NCBI GenBank assembly: GCA_016208415.1
Contig: JACQYB010000074.1
Span: 1-54,251, forward strand
Direction of reading: 5' to 3'
Length of the DNA stretch: 54,251 bases
DNA from: Betaproteobacteria bacterium
GTDB taxonomy: Bacteria; Pseudomonadota; Gammaproteobacteria; Burkholderiales; Rhodocyclaceae
Both the position numbers and the translations under genes were made by a program. Shown in pieces: positions 16,473 through 25,910 of this stretch (the first letter of the stretch is position 1; each line of letters starts with the position of its first letter). The notes beneath the pieces were generated by a model, which made no database searches, was not told the DNA's origin, and was given only the letters and a program-made list of their open reading frames with translations.

Positions 16473-17797
16473 CGCCTGCCCAGCGCCTCCATGCGGATGC
16501 GCGTCACCTTGCCGCTGATGCTTGCCAGCGCTTCGATGCGGGCGATGGCGGCATCGATGTTCTTCTCCCGCGTCAGATGCGTCAACATGATGATGTCCAC
16601 CGCGTCCTCCCCTTCCTGTGGTTCCTTCTGCACCATCGCCTCGATGGAGATCTCGCCGTCGGCCAGGATGCGGGTGATGTCCGCCAGCACCCCGGGGCGG
16701 TCGAAGGCCCGCAGCCGCAGGTAGTAGGAGGTCTGCACCTCGCTCATGGGCAGGATGGGCAGGTCGGACATCCGGTCCGGCTGGAAGGCCAGGTGCGGCA
16801 CGCGATGCTCGGGATCGGCGGTGTGCATGCGGGTGACGTCCACCAGGTCGGCCACCACCGCGCTGGCCGTGGGTTCCGCACCGGCACCGGCACCGTAGTA
16901 CAGGGTGGAGCCCACCGCATCGCCCTTCACCAAAATGGCGTTCATCACCCCTTCCACGTTGGCGATGAGCCGGCGCGCGGAAATGAGCGTCGGATGCACC
17001 CTCAGCTCGATGCCCTCGGCGGTACGCCGCGTCATGGCAAGGAGCTTGATGCGGTAGCCCAGTTCCTCGGCGTAGCGGATGTCCTCGCGCGTCAGCCGTG
17101 CGATGCCCTCGGTGTAGACGCGGCCGAACTGCATGGGGATGCCGAAGGCGATGGCCGACATGATGGTGAGCTTGTGGGCGGCGTCGATGCCCTCGATGTC
17201 GAAGGTCGGGTCGGCCTCGGCGTAGCCCAGCCGCTGCGCCTCGGCCAGCACGGTGTCGAAGGCCAGGCCCTTGTCGCGCATCTCCGAGAGGATGAAGTTG
17301 CTGGTACCGTTGATGATGCCGGCAATCCATTCGATGCGGTTGGCGGTAAGCCCCTCGCGCAGCGCCTTGATGATGGGGATGCCACCGGCCACCGCCGCCT
17401 CGAACGCCACCATGACGCCCTTGCCCTGCGCCGCGGCGAAGATCTCGTTGCCGTACAGCGCCAGCAGGGCCTTGTTGGCGGTCACCACATGCTTGCCGTT
17501 TTCAATGGCCTTCAGCACCAGGTCCCTGGCCACGGTGGTACCGCCGATCAGTTCGACGACGATGTCGATGTCGGGATCGGACACGAGGGCGAAGGCATCG
17601 TCGGTCACGCGGACACACCCGCCCGTGACCTGCCGGGCGCGTTCCAGATCGCGATCGGCCACGGCCGTGATGCGGATCGGCCGACCCGCCCGGCGGGCGA
17701 TCTCGTCCTGGTTGCGCGTAAGCACGTTGAACGTGCCGCCGCCGACGGTGCCGATGCCCAGCAGCCCCACATTGATTGGTTTCAGTTGGTATTCCAT
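16469..17797 (-). CDS. hom: homoserine dehydrogenase
   Basis: This 442-residue enzyme reduces aspartate semialdehyde to homoserine with NAD(P)H, the branch point to threonine and methionine. It has the Rossmann motif LLGIGTVGGG at 12-21, VVTANKALLA, the homoserine-binding region GIINGTSNFIL, and EADPTFDIEGIDAAHKL. A C-terminal ACT domain starts around residue 353 (SYYLRLRAFDRPGVLADIT) and should give threonine feedback. The ATG at 17797 begins MEYQLKPINVGLLG; an in-frame extension further upstream overlaps alaC and is not protein-like. The stop codon is embedded in the tandem hairpin array. Confidence 0.97.
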   Translation of the reverse strand: MEYQLKPINVGLLGIGTVGGGTFNVLTRNQDEIARRAGRPIRITAVADRDLERARQVTGGCVRVTDDAFALVSDPDIDIVVELIGGTTVARDLVLKAIENGKHVVTANKALLALYGNEIFAAAQGKGVMVAFEAAVAGGIPIIKALREGLTANRIEWIAGIINGTSNFILSEMRDKGLAFDTVLAEAQRLGYAEADPTFDIEGIDAAHKLTIMSAIAFGIPMQFGRVYTEGIARLTREDIRYAEELGYRIKLLAMTRRTAEGIELRVHPTLISARRLIANVEGVMNAILVKGDAVGSTLYYGAGAGAEPTASAVVADLVDVTRMHTADPEHRVPHLAFQPDRMSDLPILPMSEVQTSYYLRLRAFDRPGVLADITRILADGEISIEAMVQKEPQEGEDAVDIIMLTHLTREKNIDAAIARIEALASISGKVTRIRMEALGRR

Positions 17798-17835
17798 GGT
17801 TCCTCGCTGCTTGGTCGAAGCGCGGACTGCGCCGC

Positions 17836-19020
17836 TCAGAGCAGCCCGTCCTTCCTGAACATGTCCTTGATGCCGCGGATCGCCTGGCGCGTGCGGGCTT
17901 CGTTCTCGATCAGCGCGAAGCGCACGTGATCGTCGCCGTATTCGCCGAATCCCACCCCCGGCGACACCGCCACCTTCGCCTCGGCCAGGAGCTTCTTGGC
18001 GAACTCCAGCGATCCCATGCTTTCGTAGGCGGCCGGAGTCTTCGCCCAGATGTACATGGAGGCCCGGGGCACCTCCACCATCCAGCCTGCCTCGTGCAGG
18101 CCGCGGGCGAGCACGTTGCGGCGGGTCTGGTACTTGAGACGAACCTCCTCGACGCAGTCCTGCGGACCGTCCAGGGCGATCACCGACGCCACCTGGATGG
18201 GCGTGAAGGTGCCGTAGTCGTGATAGCTCTTGATACGGGCAAGGGCGTTGCACAGATCCCGATTGCCCACCATGAAGCCGATGCGCCAGCCCGCCATGTT
18301 GTAGCTCTTGGACATGGTGAAGAACTCCACCGCCACGTCCCGCGCCCCGGGCACGTCCATGATGGACGGCGCCTTGTAGCCGTCGAAGACGATGTCCGCG
18401 TAGGCAAGATCATGCACCACCAGGATGTCGTGCTGCTTCGCCAGGGCCACCACCCGCTCGAAGAAGTCCAGTTCGACGCAGCGCGCCGTAGGATTGCTGG
18501 GGAAGCCGAGGATCATCATCTTCGGCTTGGGCGTGCACTCGCGGATCGCGCGCTGCAGTTCCTCGAAGAAATCCACGTCCGGCGTCATGCGCACCGAGCG
18601 GATGTCGGCCCCGGCGATGATGGCGCCGTAGATGTGGATCGGGCAGCTGGGGTTGGGCACCAGCACCGTGTCGCCACGATCCAGGGTGGCCAGCATGAGG
18701 TGCGCCAGGCCCTCCTTGGAGCCGATGGTCACCACGGCCTCGGTTTCCGGGTCGAACTCCACGGCGTAGCGGCGCTTGTACCAGTCGCACACGGCCTTGC
18801 GCAGCCGCAGGATGCCTTTCGACACCGAGTAGCCGTGGGTGTGCTCGCGCTGCGCGGCCTCCACCAGCTTGTCGACGATGTGCTTCGGCGTGGGCCCGTC
18901 GGGGTTGCCCATGCTCATGTCGATGATGTCCTCGCCGCGCCGGCGGGCGGCCATCTTCAACTCGGCGGTGATGTTGAAGACGTAGGGCGGCAGGCGCTTG
19001 ATGCGCTCGAACTCTCTCAT
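17836..19020 (-). CDS. alaC: alanine transaminase (AlaC-type, class I aminotransferase)
   Basis: This 394-residue PLP aminotransferase of the AlaC/AlaA-like group is encoded just upstream of hom in many betaproteobacteria. The PLP Lys238 is in [12 protein letters not shown]. Other motifs are [10 protein letters not shown] near 36-45, LGFPSNPTA near 171 and [10 protein letters not shown] near 201. The C-terminal Arg in [11 protein letters not shown] binds the substrate carboxylate. It makes alanine from pyruvate and glutamate. A weak TTGCGA-N18-TAACAT promoter can be drawn in the 170-base divergent gap to the Mth938 gene. It ends 38 bases before hom, so an alaC-hom operon is likely. Confidence 0.93.
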   Translation of the reverse strand: MREFERIKRLPPYVFNITAELKMAARRRGEDIIDMSMGNPDGPTPKHIVDKLVEAAQREHTHGYSVSKGILRLRKAVCDWYKRRYAVEFDPETEAVVTIGSKEGLAHLMLATLDRGDTVLVPNPSCPIHIYGAIIAGADIRSVRMTPDVDFFEELQRAIRECTPKPKMMILGFPSNPTARCVELDFFERVVALAKQHDILVVHDLAYADIVFDGYKAPSIMDVPGARDVAVEFFTMSKSYNMAGWRIGFMVGNRDLCNALARIKSYHDYGTFTPIQVASVIALDGPQDCVEEVRLKYQTRRNVLARGLHEAGWMVEVPRASMYIWAKTPAAYESMGSLEFAKKLLAEAKVAVSPGVGFGEYGDDHVRFALIENEARTRQAIRGIKDMFRKDGLL

Positions 19021-19190
19021 GGGTCAGGGATCTTCTGCCAGCGAAGGCTTCAACGTTCTTGGCGGCGGGCGTCCGCGCGGCCCTTGTGGCATGCCGCGCG
19101 CGGCCTCGCGGGCCGGTTGGAAAGGTGTTAATGTTAGCCGAGGCAATTGATTTGTCGCAATGATTCCAAGGCAGACCTGTCGCGCGGCCC

Positions 19191-19562
19191 ATGAAGCTGC
19201 ATCTCGATCCCCGCTCCGCACTCAATCGGGTCACTGCGTACGGTGAAGTCTACGTCGCGGTGAATGGCCGCCGCTTCGAATCGGGCATCATCCTCATGCC
19301 CGGGCGCATCGTGGAGGACTGGTGTGCCGGTGGCTTCAGCGAACTGGGCAGGGAACACATCGAGCAGGTGTGGGAGCTGGAACCCGAGGTGGTGCTGCTG
19401 GGGACCGGGATGCGTCAGCGTTTTCCGCGCCCCGATCTGCTACGGCCCCTGGCCGAGGCGGGCATCGGCGTCGAGGTCATGACGCTGCACGCCGCCTGCC
19501 GCACCTACAACGTGCTCATGTCCGAAGGCCGCCGCGTGGCGGCAGCACTGCTGTTTTCCTGA
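19191..19562 (+). CDS. Mth938-domain (DUF498/NDUFAF3-like) protein
   Basis: This 123-residue protein is a single Mth938-like domain: ITAYGEVYVAVNGRRFESGIIL-type opening, a PGRIVEDWCAGGF segment, VLLGTGMRQRFP, and a C-terminal ACRTYNVLMSEGRRVAAALL. The family includes the mitochondrial complex I assembly factor NDUFAF3, but the bacterial role is not established. No signal or membrane segment. It is divergent from alaC and 68 bases ahead of arnT, whose promoter-like TACACT box lies after this gene's stop, so it may not belong to the arn operon. Confidence 0.85.
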   Translation: MKLHLDPRSALNRVTAYGEVYVAVNGRRFESGIILMPGRIVEDWCAGGFSELGREHIEQVWELEPEVVLLGTGMRQRFPRPDLLRPLAEAGIGVEVMTLHAACRTYNVLMSEGRRVAAALLFS

Positions 19563-19630
19563 ATGGCGCTTGAGAACGGGACGGGCGGTTGGCTCTACAC
19601 TACGCCGTCTTGTCCGCCCCCCGACTTCCC

Positions 19631-21277
19631 GTGACCGCCCGGTTTCCTTCCCGCCGTTCGATTCTCGTCCTGTTCGTCCTGTTCGCGCTGACGTGGTTCG
19701 CAAGCCTCGACTACCGCAAGCTGATCAAGCCGGACGAGGGACGATATGCCGAGATCGCCCGCGAGATGGCCCTCTCCGGCGACTGGATCACGCCGCGGCT
19801 CAACGCCGTCAAGTACTTCGAGAAGCCGCCACTGCAGTACTGGGCCACGGCCGCCGCCTTCAAGACCTTTGGCGAGGGCGAATGGACGGCCCGCCTGTGG
19901 AGCGGCCTGACGGGTTTCGCCGGCGTGCTGCTTGCCTGGTTCGCCGGGCGGCGGCTGTTCGGGCGCGAGGCCGGCGTCCTGGGCGCGGCCGTGCTGGGCA
20001 GCAGCCTGCTCTACCTGACCATCGGCCACCTCAACACCCTGGACATGGGGCTGGCTTTCTTCCTGCACCTGGCCGTGTGCGCCTTTCTGCTGGCCCAGGC
20101 GCCACCGGCCGGCGCACCCGGAGAACGAGGCTGGATGTGGGTGGCCTGGGCGGCGACGGCGCTGGCCGTGCTCAGCAAGGGCCTCGTGGCACTGGTGCTG
20201 CCGGGGACTGCGCTGCTGCTCTACAGCCTGCTGACCCGGGACTTCGCCCCCTGGCGGCGGCTGCACCCGCTGTCGGGGCTGCTGGTGTTCCTGGTCATCG
20301 TCGCGCCGTGGTTTATCGCCGTATCCCTCCAGAACCCCGAGTTCGCCCGCTTCTTTTTCATTCACGAGCACTTCGAGCGTTTCCTGTCCACTGCCCACCG
20401 CCGCCACCAGCCGTGGTGGTATTTCGTGCCCGTGCTTCTCGTGGGTGCCCTGCCCTGGACGTTCCTGGCGCTGCGCGCCGCGGCCGCCTCGTGGCACCGG
20501 GGGGCCGTGGAGGCGTTGCGCCCGCAACGTTTCCTGCTGCTGTGGGCGGTGCTGGTGTTCGCTTTCTTCAGCGCCTCCGGCTCCAAGCTGCCGTCCTACG
20601 TGCTGCCGGTCTTCCCTGCGCTCGCACTGCTCACCGGGAGTTACCTGACGCGGGTCGGACGCGGCGAACTGGTGGCCCATGTTGCGGTGGTTGCCGTCAT
20701 CGCCGCCGCGGCGCTGGCCATGTTGCCCCTGATCAGCCGCTACGCCGACACGGAAACGCCACGGGACATGATCGAGGCCTACGGCCGGTGGCTCGCCGCG
20801 GCCGCGGCCCTGTGGCTGGCTGCGACGCTGTGCGCGCTGTGGCTGGCGCACCGCGGCCGCCTCGCCCATGCCGCGCTGGCACTGGCTGCGGGAGGCACCG
20901 TGGCGGCCAGTGGCATACTCATGGGGCACGACAGCCTGGCGCGCTCCAACTCCGCATACCATATCGCCCGGGAGATCCGTGACCGCTTGCCGGCCGACGC
21001 GCCGCTGTACGCCGTGCAGATGTACGATCAGACCCTTCCTTTCTATCTCAAGCGGACCTTGACGCTGGTGGACTATCGCGACGAAATGGGCTTCGGCCTG
21101 GACCAGGAACCGCACCGGGGGGTGCCCACCCTCGACGAGTTTACGCAGCGCTGGCGCAGCGGAGAGACTGCCTGGGCCGTCATGGACCCCGGCCGCTATC
21201 AGCAGCTTGCCGCCGCCGGCCTGCCCATGCGCGTGCAGGCGCGGGACACGCGCCGCGTGATCGTGAGCACGCCATGA
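19631..21277 (+). CDS. arnT: ArnT-type lipid A L-Ara4N transferase (GT39/GT83)
   Basis: This roughly 548-residue inner-membrane glycosyltransferase has about a dozen hydrophobic segments. The first periplasmic loop carries DEGRYAEIAREM, with the acidic Asp-Glu typical of ArnT/PMT enzymes, then NAVKYFEKPPLQYW and IGHLNTLDM. These match undecaprenyl-phosphate-L-Ara4N:lipid A transferases. It would move Ara4N onto lipid A phosphates, lowering negative charge and giving resistance to polymyxin and cationic peptides. The GTG at 19631 is preferred; a TTG at 19589 would precede the TACACT -10-like box. It is the first gene of the arn run and overlaps the next gene by 4 bases. Confidence 0.88.
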   Translation: MTARFPSRRSILVLFVLFALTWFASLDYRKLIKPDEGRYAEIAREMALSGDWITPRLNAVKYFEKPPLQYWATAAAFKTFGEGEWTARLWSGLTGFAGVLLAWFAGRRLFGREAGVLGAAVLGSSLLYLTIGHLNTLDMGLAFFLHLAVCAFLLAQAPPAGAPGERGWMWVAWAATALAVLSKGLVALVLPGTALLLYSLLTRDFAPWRRLHPLSGLLVFLVIVAPWFIAVSLQNPEFARFFFIHEHFERFLSTAHRRHQPWWYFVPVLLVGALPWTFLALRAAAASWHRGAVEALRPQRFLLLWAVLVFAFFSASGSKLPSYVLPVFPALALLTGSYLTRVGRGELVAHVAVVAVIAAAALAMLPLISRYADTETPRDMIEAYGRWLAAAAALWLAATLCALWLAHRGRLAHAALALAAGGTVAASGILMGHDSLARSNSAYHIAREIRDRLPADAPLYAVQMYDQTLPFYLKRTLTLVDYRDEMGFGLDQEPHRGVPTLDEFTQRWRSGETAWAVMDPGRYQQLAAAGLPMRVQARDTRRVIVSTP

Positions 21278-21645
21278 ATACCGCGGCCACCCTGCTCATC
21301 TTCACCGGCGTGCTGCTCAACGCCGCCGCCCAGTTGCTGCTCAAGGCCGGCACCAACGCCGTGGGCCATTTCGACTTCCATCTCGACAACGCGCTGCCCA
21401 TCGGCCTGAAGCTCGCGTTCCAGCCGTTCATCCTGGGCGGCATGGCCTGCTATGCCGTCAGCCTGGTGGTGTGGATCATGGGGCTCTCCAGGGTGCCGGT
21501 GAGCGTGGCCTATCCAATGTTGTCCATCGGCTACGTCATCAACGCCGTGGTGGCGCACTACTGGCTGGGCGAGGACGTCTCGGGCATGCGCATGCTGGGC
21601 ATCGGCGTCATCGTGCTGGGCGTGTTCCTGGTGTCGCGTTCATGA
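21274..21645 (+). CDS. small EamA/SMR-type transporter subunit (ArnE/ArnF-like)
   Basis: This 123-residue protein has four predicted transmembrane helices in the small-multidrug-resistance/EamA fold (LLNAAAQLLLKAGTNAVG, VWIMGLSRVPVSVAYPMLS, then VAHYWLGEDVSG). In enterobacteria ArnE and ArnF together flip undecaprenyl-phosphate-L-Ara4N to the periplasm. Here only one such gene is present, so it may act as a homodimer or have a partner elsewhere. The start overlaps the arnT stop (ATGA), indicating translational coupling. E versus F cannot be decided from sequence, so no symbol is given. Confidence 0.82.
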   Translation: MNTAATLLIFTGVLLNAAAQLLLKAGTNAVGHFDFHLDNALPIGLKLAFQPFILGGMACYAVSLVVWIMGLSRVPVSVAYPMLSIGYVINAVVAHYWLGEDVSGMRMLGIGVIVLGVFLVSRS

Positions 21646-21649
21646 CAAG

Positions 21650-21708
21650 GACCCCCACGCTACGCTGCCCCCCGAGGGAACGCATGCCGCCTTGGGGCGG
21701 CCCGGCGG
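21650..21708. repeat. intergenic GC-rich repeat of Burkholderiales type
   Basis: The 67-base gap between the flippase gene and arnB contains ACGCTGCCCCCCGAGGG followed by CCTTGGGGCGGCCCGGC. The two halves are imperfectly complementary. I recall this paired pattern (CTGCCCCCCGAGGGGG ... TTGGGGCGGCCCGGC) as a common dispersed intergenic element in Burkholderiales genomes. Here it lies inside an operon directly before arnB. Copy number in this genome is unknown. Confidence 0.45.
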
Positions 21709-21712
21709 CGGC

Positions 21713-22846
21713 ATGACCGGGTTCCTGCCCTTCACCCGTCCGGACCTGGACGAGGAGACCATCGCCGGCGTGGCCGAGGTGCTGCGTTCGGGCTGGATCA
21801 CCTCCGGGCCGCAGGTGCGCGCGTTCGAGGCGGCACTGTCGAGTTTGTTTTGCGGCCGACCGGTGCGCAGTGCCAACTCGGGCACCGCCACCCTGGAACT
21901 GGCCCTGGCGCTGTGCGGCATCGGCCCCGGCGACGAAGTCATCACCACGCCGCTGACCTGGGCGGCCACGCCCAACGTCATCGTCCGGGCCGGCGCCCGG
22001 CCGGTGTTCGCCGACGTGGACCCGCGCACCCGCAACATCGACCCCGCCTGCGTCGAGGCCGCCGTGACCCCCCACACCCGGGCGCTGATGCCGGTGGATC
22101 TGGCGGGGCTGCCCGCGGAGCGCGACCGCCTCTACGACATCGCCCGCCGCCACGGCCTGCGGGTGATCGAGGACGCCGCCCAGTCCATGGGCGCCTCCTG
22201 GCGCGGGCGGCCCATCGGCAGCTTCGGCGACCTGGTCTCCTTCAGCTTCCACGCCAACAAGAACATCACCACGGGCGAGGGCGGCTGCCTGGTGATGAAC
22301 GATGAGATCGAGGCCACCCGTTGCGAGCGCCTGCGCCTGCAGGGCGTGCTGCGCGACGACGACGGCGGCATGGACGTGGCGGAGATCGGCGGCAAGTTCA
22401 ACCTCACCGACATCGCCGCCCGCATCGGCCTGGGGCAACTGGCAAGACTGGAGGAATTCACCATCCGGCGACGCGTCCTGGCCCGCCATTACTTCGCCGG
22501 CCTGGATGGGGCGGCGGCGCTCGGGCTGGACCTGCCCGCCGCCGATTTCACCGACTCCAACTGGCACATGTCCCAGGTGCTTCTGCCCCTGGCGCGCCTG
22601 GACATCGGCCGTGGCGACTTCCTCCGGGCGTTGAAGGCACGCGGCATCGGCGCGGGGGTGCACTACCCGGCCGCCCACCTCTTCACCGCCTACCGCGCCC
22701 TCGGCTGGCGCGAGGGCATGTGCCCCCACGCCGAGCGCATCGGGGCCGAAATCGTTACACTGCCGCTGTTTCCGGCCATGTCCGAGGATGACGTAGAGCG
22801 TGTTTGCGCCGCCGTGACCGACATCTTCGAACACCACCTGCGATGA
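21713..22846 (+). CDS. arnB: UDP-L-Ara4O aminotransferase ArnB
   Basis: This roughly 377-residue DegT/DnrJ/EryC1-family PLP aminotransferase converts UDP-4-keto-pentose to UDP-L-Ara4N with glutamate. The PLP Lys183 is in FSFHANKNITTGEGG, with IEDAAQSMGA and TTPLTWAATPN upstream. The C-terminal GAGVHYPAAHLFTAYR is shared with ArnB. The start MTGFLPFTRP at 21713 matches the family; an in-frame ATG seven codons earlier lies in the repeat. The stop overlaps the arnC start by 4 bases (ATGA). Confidence 0.93.
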   Translation: MTGFLPFTRPDLDEETIAGVAEVLRSGWITSGPQVRAFEAALSSLFCGRPVRSANSGTATLELALALCGIGPGDEVITTPLTWAATPNVIVRAGARPVFADVDPRTRNIDPACVEAAVTPHTRALMPVDLAGLPAERDRLYDIARRHGLRVIEDAAQSMGASWRGRPIGSFGDLVSFSFHANKNITTGEGGCLVMNDEIEATRCERLRLQGVLRDDDGGMDVAEIGGKFNLTDIAARIGLGQLARLEEFTIRRRVLARHYFAGLDGAAALGLDLPAADFTDSNWHMSQVLLPLARLDIGRGDFLRALKARGIGAGVHYPAAHLFTAYRALGWREGMCPHAERIGAEIVTLPLFPAMSEDDVERVCAAVTDIFEHHLR

Positions 22847-23859
22847 GCTATCCCGAGCTGTCCGTCGTCATCCCAGTCTACAACGAAGAATCCGGCCTGC
22901 AGGCCCTGTTCGACCGGCTTTACCCAGCGCTGGACGCCCTCGGGCTGGGCTACGAGATCCTGTTCATCAACGACGGCAGCCGCGACCGCTCCGCCGCCAT
23001 CCTCCACGGCCAGTTCGAGCGCCGCCCGGACGTCACCAGGGTGGTGCTGTTCGGCGCCAATTTCGGCCAGCACATGGCCATCCTCGCCGGCTTCGAACGA
23101 GCGCGGGGCAACGTGGTGGTCACGCTGGACGCCGACCTGCAGAACCCGCCGGAGGAAATCGGCCGCCTGCTGGCCAAGATGCGCGAAGGCTACGACTACG
23201 TCGGCACGGTGCGCCGCCACCGCCAGGACAACGCCTTCCGGCGTCTCGCCTCGCGCCTGCTGAACTGGGTTCGCGACCACAGCACGAAGATCCGCATCAC
23301 CGACCAGGGCTGCATGCTGCGCGCCTACGCGCGACCGGTGGTCAACGCCGTCAATGCCTGCCAGGAGGTCAACACCTTCGTGCCGGCGCTGGCCTACACC
23401 TTCGCCCAGCATCCGGTGGAGATCGAGGTGGGGCACGAGGAACGCCACTCGGGCACCTCCAAGTACTCCGTCTACAGCCTGATCCGCCTCAACTTCGACC
23501 TGATGACCGGCTTCTCGCTGATCCCGCTGCAGATGGTGTCCATCGGCGGCATGCTGCTGTCGGCCGTGTCCGGCTTCTTCGTCATCGTACTGGCCCTTCG
23601 CCGCGTGTTCGTCGGACCGGAAGCGGAAGGCCTGTTCACCCTGTTCGGCATCGCCTTCTTCCTCCTCGGCATCCTGCTGTTCTCGATGGGGCTGCTGGGC
23701 GAGTACATCGGCCGCATCTACCAGCAGGTGCGCCTGCGCCCGCGTTATCTGGTACAGGCCGTGCTGGAGAAGCGCGAGGACCGCGCCCCGACGGCAACGG
23801 ATTCGCCCCCGCCGGAGCGCTCGCCCACCCTTGCCCCCCAAGCTTCCCGCAGCTCATGA
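22843..23859 (+). CDS. arnC: undecaprenyl-phosphate L-Ara4FN transferase ArnC
   Basis: This 338-residue GT2 glycosyltransferase has an N-terminal GT-A domain (VVIPVYNEESG, FINDGSRD, LDADLQNPPEE as the DxD site) and two C-terminal membrane helices (residues about 225-300). It transfers formylated Ara4N from UDP to undecaprenyl phosphate. The amphipathic ERHSGTSKYSVYSLIRL before the membrane part is typical of ArnC/DPM-like enzymes. The stop codon overlaps the start of the formyltransferase gene by 4 bases. A hydrophilic Pro/Ser-rich tail of about 30 residues at the C-terminus looks extra. Confidence 0.93.
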   Translation: MSYPELSVVIPVYNEESGLQALFDRLYPALDALGLGYEILFINDGSRDRSAAILHGQFERRPDVTRVVLFGANFGQHMAILAGFERARGNVVVTLDADLQNPPEEIGRLLAKMREGYDYVGTVRRHRQDNAFRRLASRLLNWVRDHSTKIRITDQGCMLRAYARPVVNAVNACQEVNTFVPALAYTFAQHPVEIEVGHEERHSGTSKYSVYSLIRLNFDLMTGFSLIPLQMVSIGGMLLSAVSGFFVIVLALRRVFVGPEAEGLFTLFGIAFFLLGILLFSMGLLGEYIGRIYQQVRLRPRYLVQAVLEKREDRAPTATDSPPPERSPTLAPQASRSS

Positions 23860-24779
23860 CGCGCGCCGTCGTTCTCGCCTACCACAACGTCGGAGTTCGC
23901 TGCCTGCGCGTGCTGCTGGCGCACGGCGTGGAGGTCCCGCTGGTGGTGACCCACGCCGATAGCCCCGGCGAGAACATCTGGTTCGACAGTGTCGCCGCCG
24001 TGGCGGCGCGCCACGACCTGCCCTGCTGCATGGCGGACGACGTCAATGACGACGAGCACGTCCGGCGGGTGCGCGAGTGCGCGCCGGACTTCATCTTCTC
24101 CTTCTACTACCGCAGGATGATCTCCCCGCGCCTGCTGGACCTGGCGCGGCGCGGCGCCTACAACATGCACGGCTCGCTGTTGCCGCGCTACCGCGGGCGG
24201 GCGCCGGTGAACTGGGCCGTGCTCCACGGCGAGCGCGAGACCGGCGCCACGCTGCACCGCATGGTGGAAAAGCCAGACGCCGGCGACATCGTGGCGCAGC
24301 AGGCGGTGCCCATCCTGCCGGACGACACGGCGCTGGAGGTGTTCCATAAGGTCACCGTGGCGGCCGAGATGACGCTGGACCGGGTGCTGCCGGCGCTGCT
24401 GGCGGGCTCGGCGGAACACCGCCCCCAGGATCTCGCCGCTGGCTCCTACTTCGGCGGACGCAGCGCCGAAGATGGGCGCATCGACTGGCGACGCTGCGGC
24501 GCCGACATCCACAACCTGGTGCGCGCCGTGGCGCCGCCCTATCCGGGGGCCTTCTGCGACCTGGCCGCGGGGCGGCTGGCGGTGCTGCGCACGGTGCCCC
24601 AGCCGCGGCGCCCGGCGCGCGGTGCCCGGGCGGGTCTCTACGTTGAAGACGGCCGCCTGCTCGCCGATTGCACCGACGGGATGGTGCTGTGGCTGGAGAA
24701 CGCCACACTGGACGGCCATCCGCTGGATGCCGCCGTTTTCGCGGCCCGCTTTGCGCAGGCGCGGGTAGCCCTGGTTTAG
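23856..24779 (+). CDS. arnA: UDP-L-Ara4N formyltransferase (N-terminal half of ArnA)
   Basis: This 307-residue protein matches the formyltransferase half of ArnA: AYNMHGSLLPRYRGRAPVNW with catalytic Asn103 and His105, and Asp141 in EKPDAGDIV. These are one position from E. coli Asn102/His104/Asp140. It uses N10-formyl-tetrahydrofolate to formylate UDP-Ara4N. In enterobacteria this domain is fused to the decarboxylase; here it stops and the decarboxylase is a separate gene 87 bases downstream. Translationally coupled to arnC (ATGA). Confidence 0.92.
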   Translation: MTRAVVLAYHNVGVRCLRVLLAHGVEVPLVVTHADSPGENIWFDSVAAVAARHDLPCCMADDVNDDEHVRRVRECAPDFIFSFYYRRMISPRLLDLARRGAYNMHGSLLPRYRGRAPVNWAVLHGERETGATLHRMVEKPDAGDIVAQQAVPILPDDTALEVFHKVTVAAEMTLDRVLPALLAGSAEHRPQDLAAGSYFGGRSAEDGRIDWRRCGADIHNLVRAVAPPYPGAFCDLAAGRLAVLRTVPQPRRPARGARAGLYVEDGRLLADCTDGMVLWLENATLDGHPLDAAVFAARFAQARVALV

Positions 24780-24866
24780 GGCTTGCGGACCACCTGGCAG
24801 GGCCAGATCCCGGCGCGCCGACGCACGACTGATACACTCACCCGACCGATCGATCCCATCCGCACC

Positions 24867-25910
24867 ATGAAGAGAATCCTCATCCTCGGCGTCAACGGCT
24901 TCATCGGACACCACTTGTCCAAGCGCATCCTCGAGACCACCGGCTGGGAGGTCTATGGCATGGACATGCAGAGCGAGCGTGTCGCCGACTGCCTGGGCCA
25001 CCCGCGCTTCCGCTTCTTCGAAGGCGACATCACCATCAACAAGGAGTGGATCGCCTACCACGTCAAGAAATGCGACACGGTGCTGCCGCTGGTGGCCATC
25101 GCCACCCCGGCCACCTACGTGCGCGAGCCGCTGCGGGTGTTCGAACTGGACTTCGAGGCCAACCTGCCCATCGTGCGCGACTGCGTGCGCTACGGCAAAC
25201 GGGTGATCTTCCCCTCCACCTCCGAGGTCTACGGCATGTGCAAGGACGCCGAATTCGACCCCGAGGGATCGGAACTGGTCTACGGCCCCATCAACAAGCC
25301 GCGCTGGATCTACGCCTGCGCCAAGCAGTTGATGGACCGGGTGATTGCCGGCTACGGCCAGCAGGAGGGGCTGGACTACACGCTGTTCCGGCCGTTCAAC
25401 TGGATCGGGCCGGGGCTGGACTCGATCTACACGCCGAAGGAAGGCAGTTCCAGGGTGATCACCCAGTTCCTCGGCCACATCGTGCGCGGCGAGCCCATCA
25501 AGCTGGTGGACGGCGGCGCCCAGAAGCGCGCCTTCACCTACATCGACGACGGCATCGCGGCGCTGATGAAGATCATCGACAACCCCGGCGGCATCGCCTC
25601 GGGGAAGATCTACAACATCGGCAATCCGCGCAACAATTACTCGGTCCGGGAACTGGCCCACATGATGCTGGACATGGCCGCCATCTACCCCGAATACCGC
25701 GACAGCGCCGCCCGGGTGCAACTGGTGGAGACCACCTCCGGCGAGTACTACGGACGCGGCTACCAGGACGTGCAGAACCGCGTGCCGAAGATCGCCAATA
25801 CCTGCGCCGATCTGGACTGGGCCCCGACCACCGGCATGGAAACGGCGCTCTCGCGCATCTTCGAGGCCTATCGCGGGCACGTGGCCGAAGCCCGCCGCCT
25901 GGTGGAATGA
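24867..25910 (+). CDS. UDP-glucuronate oxidative decarboxylase (C-terminal half of ArnA)
   Basis: This 347-residue extended short-chain dehydrogenase has the Rossmann motif LGVNGFIGHHL at 7-17, STSE at 117-120 (Thr/Ser/Glu catalytic cluster of ArnA) and the YxxxK pair Tyr149/Lys153. The FRPFNWIGPGLDSIY segment is characteristic of the ArnA decarboxylase. It oxidises and decarboxylates UDP-glucuronate to UDP-4-keto-pentose, the substrate of ArnB. A TACACT-like box around 24833-24838 may give an extra internal promoter. The stop overlaps the arnD start. The UDP-glucose dehydrogenase (ugd) needed for the precursor is not in the window. Confidence 0.92.
   Translation: MKRILILGVNGFIGHHLSKRILETTGWEVYGMDMQSERVADCLGHPRFRFFEGDITINKEWIAYHVKKCDTVLPLVAIATPATYVREPLRVFELDFEANLPIVRDCVRYGKRVIFPSTSEVYGMCKDAEFDPEGSELVYGPINKPRWIYACAKQLMDRVIAGYGQQEGLDYTLFRPFNWIGPGLDSIYTPKEGSSRVITQFLGHIVRGEPIKLVDGGAQKRAFTYIDDGIAALMKIIDNPGGIASGKIYNIGNPRNNYSVRELAHMMLDMAAIYPEYRDSAARVQLVETTSGEYYGRGYQDVQNRVPKIANTCADLDWAPTTGMETALSRIFEAYRGHVAEARRLVE

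Noticed and set aside
14693-17929. Plus-strand open frame of more than 1000 codons opposite the TPR gene and hom
   Set aside because: It is a shadow of two well-supported minus-strand genes, with compositional bias and no domain.
19589-19631. TTG at 19589 as the arnT start
   Set aside because: It lies upstream of the TACACT -10-like box and would add residues unlike ArnT; the GTG at 19631 fits better.
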